Assembly: GCA_002591625.1 (NCBI GenBank)
Contig: PCDB01000031.1
Coordinates: forward strand, 33,422-43,441
Origin: Porticoccaceae bacterium
GTDB lineage: Bacteria; Pseudomonadota; Gammaproteobacteria; Pseudomonadales; Porticoccaceae
Direction: 5' to 3'
DNA: 10,020 nucleotides
The notes under the pieces are model-generated. The model was not told where the DNA came from. It saw only the letters and a list, made by a program, of their open reading frames with translations, and ran no database searches. The stretch's first letter is position 1. Each line of letters begins with the position of its first letter. Positions 5,896 through 10,020 of this stretch are shown one piece after another. The position numbers were made by a program, and so were the translations under genes.

Positions 5896-8052
5896 TTGGT
5901 CAGTATTCAAAAGAGAAGGTTTTCTTACCTTTTGCTAATGCTATTCATGGTTGGCTGTGAAAAAGAGGTCTGGAATAATCCGCATGCGCCTGCCGATGAT
6001 GGGCAAAAAATAATGTACAGGGAGTTCACATCTCCGCCAAAGCATCTCGATCCTATTCGCTCCTATAATCGCGATGAGGCAACGCTCATTGACCAAATCT
6101 ATGAGCCTCCTCTTGAGTACCATTATCTCAAGCGACCATATGAACTGAAGCCGCTGGCATTAAAGAGCCTTCCTGAAGTGGAGTACCTTGATGAGGCTGG
6201 AACGCGATTAGCTGACAGAGACCAGCAGCCTGCATTCTCTAGATACACCTTCAGAATTAAAAGAGGTGTGAACTATCAGCCGCATCCAGCATTTGCCAAA
6301 AAAGATGATGGCGAAGCATTTTATGATTTCGTCAGTGCGGACTCGGCTGCCCAGTATAAAAAGTTGACTGACTTTAAAAGAGTCGATACCAAAGAGCTGG
6401 TAGCAGATGATTATATTTATCAAATTAAGCGTATGGCAGACCCCAGCCTGCAGTTCCCGATTTGGGATATAGTCTCAGAATATATTTTGGGCCTAAAAGA
6501 AATGCGGAAAGCAGTCAAGATTTATCGTAAGGACAACCCTCAAACATGGCTTAATTTTAATAATTTAGAACTGTCGGGTGTGCAAAAAATTGATCGATAC
6601 ACCTTTAGTATTACCCTCAATGGAAGTTACCCGCAGTTCAAATATTGGCTCGCGTTTCATTTTTTTGCGCCGGTCCCGATGGAGGTCGACCGTTTCTATC
6701 ATCTCCCCGGTCAGCAGGAAAAGAACATCACATTGGACCTTCATCCGGTAGGAACTGGAGCTTTCATGATGACCAAACATGATGCGAGTAGCGAGATCGT
6801 GCTAGAAAAAAATCCAAATTACCGTGAAGAGTTCTATCCAAGTCAGGGCGAATCTTTTGATCTCGAGAACGGTCTTTTGGATGATTCGGGGAAGAAGCTG
6901 CCATTTATAGACAAAGTTGTGTTCCGTTTGGAGAAAGAGGCTATACCACTTTGGACAAAATTTTTGCAGGGCTATTATGATCGAGCAGCCATTGATAGCG
7001 ACAGCTTTGATCAATCTGTAAATGTGAGCGTTGATGGCATAGCTCTCAGTGACGAGATGGAAAGTAAAGGAGTAAGCTTAATTACAGCCATCGAGCCGGC
7101 GACCTATTATGTGGGATTCAATATGTTGGACCCTGTAGTTGGAGGTTATTCTGAACGCAATCGTAAATTACGACAAGCTATATCTATAGTTTATGACGAG
7201 GAAGAATTTATTTCCATTTTTCGTAATGGAAGGGGTGATGTCGCCATGAGTCCAATTCCACCGGGGATTTTTGGTTACCAAAAGGGAGAGAAAGGAGTGA
7301 ATCCGGAGGTGTTTGTTTGGAAGGATGGTCTTCCTCGAAAGAAAACCCTTGGGTATGCCAGACAGCTTATGCGGGATGCTGGGTATCCCGATGGTCGAGA
7401 TGCGTCAACGGGAGAACCATTGGTGCTCAACTTCGACACTACTATAAGTATGGGTGATGATAGTGCGCTGCAAAACTGGAGGATCCAGCAATTTTCTAAG
7501 TTGGGCATTCAGCTTAATATCCGGGCCACTGACTATAATCGCTTTCAAGACAAGATGGAAAGTGGCCGTGCGCAGATCTTTTCCTGGGGTTGGTTTGCAG
7601 ACTATCCTGATCCGGAAAATTTTTTGTTTCTGCATTATGGGCCAAATGGGCGTGTGGGTAGCGGTGGTTCGGGAGCTAACTCGAGTAACTATGATAACCC
7701 TTCATATAATGAACTTTTTAACAAGATGAAAGTAATGCCGGACTCGCCTGAGCGACTTGCCATAATCGAAAGGATGCTAGAAATATACAGATATGATGCT
7801 CCATGGGCATCAAGCTTTCATCCAGTCACGTTTACCTTGAGTAACGAATGGGTGAGGAACTATAAGCCTCATGGTATGTCGCAGGTGACTTTAAAGTACC
7901 AAGATATTGATACTAAACTCAGAGAGAGCAAGCAAAGAGTTTGGAATAAACCCGAAGTTTGGCCATTAGCTCTACTCTTGGTCTTATTTCTTCTGATTCT
8001 CATACCGGGTTATAGGGCATATCGTCGTCGTCAGAGACGGAGGATCAGATAA
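5896..8052 (+). CDS. ABC transporter solute-binding lipoprotein, family 5 (peptide class), with C-terminal membrane anchor
   Basis: This 718-residue protein is longer than typical OppA/DppA proteins (about 540). A basic N-terminus (QKRR), hydrophobic stretch and lipobox-like FMVGC place the lipidated Cys at residue 21. Family-5 binding-protein hallmarks include YEPPLEY, FRIKRGVNYQPHPAF, GTGAFMMTKHDASSEIVLEKNPNYR, RKLRQAISIVYD, and near the C-terminus WGWFADYPDPENFLFLHYG followed by SSNYDNPSYNEL. These proteins capture peptides or related solutes in the periplasm and deliver them to a DppB/DppC-type permease. The last 30 residues are unusual: a hydrophobic helix (about 689-707) and an Arg-rich tail, predicting a second membrane anchor. 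The start is TTG 5896, because no ATG or GTG lies between in-frame stop TGA 5860 and it; GAGAG at 5884-5888 is a weak ribosome site. The permease gene begins 2 nt after its stop. The ligand is unknown. Confidence 0.92.
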   Translation: MVSIQKRRFSYLLLMLFMVGCEKEVWNNPHAPADDGQKIMYREFTSPPKHLDPIRSYNRDEATLIDQIYEPPLEYHYLKRPYELKPLALKSLPEVEYLDEAGTRLADRDQQPAFSRYTFRIKRGVNYQPHPAFAKKDDGEAFYDFVSADSAAQYKKLTDFKRVDTKELVADDYIYQIKRMADPSLQFPIWDIVSEYILGLKEMRKAVKIYRKDNPQTWLNFNNLELSGVQKIDRYTFSITLNGSYPQFKYWLAFHFFAPVPMEVDRFYHLPGQQEKNITLDLHPVGTGAFMMTKHDASSEIVLEKNPNYREEFYPSQGESFDLENGLLDDSGKKLPFIDKVVFRLEKEAIPLWTKFLQGYYDRAAIDSDSFDQSVNVSVDGIALSDEMESKGVSLITAIEPATYYVGFNMLDPVVGGYSERNRKLRQAISIVYDEEEFISIFRNGRGDVAMSPIPPGIFGYQKGEKGVNPEVFVWKDGLPRKKTLGYARQLMRDAGYPDGRDASTGEPLVLNFDTTISMGDDSALQNWRIQQFSKLGIQLNIRATDYNRFQDKMESGRAQIFSWGWFADYPDPENFLFLHYGPNGRVGSGGSGANSSNYDNPSYNELFNKMKVMPDSPERLAIIERMLEIYRYDAPWASSFHPVTFTLSNEWVRNYKPHGMSQVTLKYQDIDTKLRESKQRVWNKPEVWPLALLLVLFLLILIPGYRAYRRRQRRRIR

Positions 8053-8054
8053 AT

Positions 8055-9032
8055 ATGTGGGCATATATAGCACGCAGAATCATTTATGCCGTTCCTATCC
8101 TAATTGGGGTGAACATCATTACTTTCGCTCTGTTTTTTTTAATAAATTCACCTGATCAAATGGCGCAGGCACAGCTGGGGATAAAACATATTACCCCCGA
8201 CGCGGTGCGACAATGGAAGGAGCAACGCGGCTATCATCTCCCGCTTTTTGTGAACGAAGAGTCGACAGGGTTTGATGTAATAACCGAGACTATATTTTTC
8301 CAGAAATCAGCAAAGTTGTTTACCTTTGACTTTGGTAAGAGTGACGAAGGACGTCTTATAGGAGAAGAAATTAATAAGCGTATGTGGCCAAGTTTAGCTG
8401 TTGCATTACCAGTCTTCACAATTGGTTTAGCGGTTAACATAAGCCTAGCATTATTAGTGGTGATGTTTCGTGCGAGTATGTTTGAGTTGGTTGCCATGAT
8501 ATTTTGTGTCGGGATGTTTTCAATTTCCTCAATGTTTTACATTATTGGGGGCCAGTTTCTGGCGGGCAAGCTTTGGCATCTTGTGCCTGTTTCGGGTTAC
8601 CTGCCCGGCGTTTCGGCTTTGAAATTTCTCCTCTTACCTATCGCTATCGGGGTGATCACCGGAATTGGTGGCGGGGTTAGAATTTACCGAATTATCTTTC
8701 TTGAGGAGGCTAACCGAGATTATATCAGGACCGCACGGGCGAAGGGTGTGTCGGAGTTTGCGATCCTTTTCAAGCATATGCTCCCCAACGGGCTGATCCC
8801 AATACTAACTGGAATTGTTGTGTTGATTCCAGTGCTCTTTCTGGGTAGCTTAGTCACCGAATCGTTTTTTGGTATTCCCGGGCTGGGGAGTTTTACAATT
8901 GATGGAATTCGAGCGCAGGACTTTTCAATTGTTCGTACAATGGTTTTCTTGAGCTCAGTGCTTTACATAATCGGGCTGCTGCTGACCGACGTTTCATATA
9001 CCCTCGTTGACCCGCGCGTGAGGCTTCAGTGA
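8055..9032 (+). CDS. DppB/OppB-type ABC transporter permease
   Basis: This 325-residue inner-membrane protein has the standard DppB length. TM1 is at about 9-30. A long periplasmic segment to about 115 includes the family's FDFGKS and EEINKRMWPSLAVALPV stretch. Several further helices follow. The cytoplasmic EAA loop that docks the ATPase is seen at 217-231 (EEANRDYIRTARAKG), then LPNGLIPILTG and FFGIPGLG, and the protein ends with the typical YTLVDPRVRLQ. It should form half of the transmembrane channel with the downstream DppC-type protein and accept substrate from the binding protein upstream. GGAGG at 8039-8043 lies within the end of the preceding gene. Spacing of 2 nt upstream and a 1-nt overlap downstream indicate one translationally coupled operon. 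Substrate cannot be inferred beyond the peptide/nickel/opine class. Confidence 0.95.
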   Translation: MWAYIARRIIYAVPILIGVNIITFALFFLINSPDQMAQAQLGIKHITPDAVRQWKEQRGYHLPLFVNEESTGFDVITETIFFQKSAKLFTFDFGKSDEGRLIGEEINKRMWPSLAVALPVFTIGLAVNISLALLVVMFRASMFELVAMIFCVGMFSISSMFYIIGGQFLAGKLWHLVPVSGYLPGVSALKFLLLPIAIGVITGIGGGVRIYRIIFLEEANRDYIRTARAKGVSEFAILFKHMLPNGLIPILTGIVVLIPVLFLGSLVTESFFGIPGLGSFTIDGIRAQDFSIVRTMVFLSSVLYIIGLLLTDVSYTLVDPRVRLQ

Positions 9033-10020
9033 TGATACGACCAGTAATTTTGTGGAGCGATGGTCTGATTTTCTTGCTGGTTTTGGGGATTTTAGCAATG
9101 TTTAGGTTCGTTAAAACCAGCCCTCAGACAAGAGCTAATTGGCGACAAGTCTTCAGCACTAAAATTGGTTGTTCCACTTTCATGGTGATGTCGCTCTATG
9201 TGCTAATCGCATTGCTCGATTCGCTGCATTTTCAGAAATCTTTGCCAACGACCTCTGCAGATGAAAAAGTTTATTTCAGTGGCGAGGTTCTAAGTGTATT
9301 GGATTGGATCCACGAGGATATGAGAGTCAAGCAAGAGAAGACTTACTCGGCGCCCTTCGCTCTATATTCTTTTTCCAAAGAAAATATGCGAAACGCTTCA
9401 GGGCAACTTTATCGCGATCACCCTCGACTGCTTCACGGAGGCACGCATCTAGTTGATACGAATGATCGTTGGCTGGATATAGTTAAGCTCAGCTTTGTGG
9501 CCTTTTCTAAGGGCGGTTTTTTTTCGTTGGCTATTATTCTGATTACAGCCCAATTTTTGCGCCGCGCATCAATCGAAACATATCTACCAACTGGCACGAT
9601 CTACACTGTAATCTTTCTTACTTCCGTGGTTTATGCTTGGGTATTAGAGCTTGGTGCAGTTTACCATATTATGGGCACCGACAAGGTTGGAGCTGATGTT
9701 CTCTATCAGAGTATAAAATCCATAAGAACTGGTGTGCTGATAGGCGCTTTCGCTACTCTGCTGTCCCTTCCGTTTGCCATTGGACTTGGGATTTCGGCAG
9801 GTTACTTTAAGGGTTACATTGACGACTTGGTTCAGTACATTTATACGACTCTCAGTTCAATCCCCGATATCCTGTTGATAGCGGCTGCGGTTCTGGTCAT
9901 TGATGTGTACATAGAAAATCATGCTCAGGACTTTAATTTATTGTTTAGCAGAGCAGATTTTAAGTTTTTAGCACTTTGCGCGATCTTCGGCCTAACTAGT
10001 TGGACAGGCCTCTGCAGGCT
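9032..10020 (+). CDS. DppC/OppC-type ABC transporter permease with enlarged N-terminal region, 3' truncated by window edge
   Basis: An open frame starts at ATG 9032, overlapping the previous stop by one base (TGATG), and stays open to the window end, giving 329 codons. The DppC signature HIMGTDKVGADVLYQSI is at about 212-228 (GTD 215-217). A helix with LLSLPFAIGLGISAGYFKG follows, then YIYTTLSSIPDILLIAAAVLV, and finally SWTGLCR just before the EAA loop, which falls outside the window. In ordinary DppC proteins the GTD motif comes near residue 70-90. Here about 130 more residues precede it: helices at about 10-27 and 46-62, a hydrophilic segment at 63-160, and two more helices at about 161-178 and 190-210. 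It would pair with the upstream DppB-type permease. ATP-binding subunits are not in the window and should lie downstream. Confidence 0.9.
   Translation, partial: MIRPVILWSDGLIFLLVLGILAMFRFVKTSPQTRANWRQVFSTKIGCSTFMVMSLYVLIALLDSLHFQKSLPTTSADEKVYFSGEVLSVLDWIHEDMRVKQEKTYSAPFALYSFSKENMRNASGQLYRDHPRLLHGGTHLVDTNDRWLDIVKLSFVAFSKGGFFSLAIILITAQFLRRASIETYLPTGTIYTVIFLTSVVYAWVLELGAVYHIMGTDKVGADVLYQSIKSIRTGVLIGAFATLLSLPFAIGLGISAGYFKGYIDDLVQYIYTTLSSIPDILLIAAAVLVIDVYIENHAQDFNLLFSRADFKFLALCAIFGLTSWTGLCR

Overview
The window looks like a chromosomal segment of a Gram-negative, probably gammaproteobacterial, heterotroph. This is inferred from the FadA/FadB-type beta-oxidation pair, two predicted lipoproteins and a proteobacterial-style oligopeptide ABC transporter. 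The host cannot be named from sequence alone. I see no RNA genes, insertion sequences, CRISPR arrays or phage genes.

Left part (1-4012, + strand): a lipid-catabolism block. It holds the C-terminal end of an acetyl-CoA acetyltransferase (thiolase), then a complete FadB/FadJ-type enoyl-CoA hydratase / 3-hydroxyacyl-CoA dehydrogenase. Thiolase and FadB would together run the last three steps of a beta-oxidation cycle. Next is a clearly decayed cytochrome P450. Its coding content can be followed from a well-placed start at 2744 to a stop at 4012, but it carries three apparent +1 frameshifts, three nonsense codons and loss of the invariant ExxR glutamate. The lineage seems to have lost an oxygenation step once linked to this locus.

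Middle (4013-5895): a small orphan lipoprotein on the minus strand (4138-4581) and, diverging from it, an unrecognised two-helix membrane protein (4831-5817, TTG start). The shared 249-nt region contains a perfect 9-bp inverted repeat with a 10-nt spacer that overlaps a possible -10 box, plus extra copies of the same ACTAATT-like half-site.

Right part (5896-10020, + strand): an ABC importer operon of the peptide/nickel/opine class. It has a large family-5 solute-binding lipoprotein with an unusual C-terminal membrane anchor, a DppB/OppB-type permease 2 nt downstream, and a DppC/OppC-type permease overlapping by 1 nt and running off the window. The second permease has a greatly enlarged N-terminal region before its family signature. 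ATPase genes are expected beyond the right edge. A perfect TATAAT hexamer and a small dyad lie just before the operon.

No clearly new multi-gene system is visible. The items most worth a second look are the doubly anchored binding protein with its enlarged permease, the P450 pseudogene, and the operator-like repeat ahead of the unknown membrane protein.
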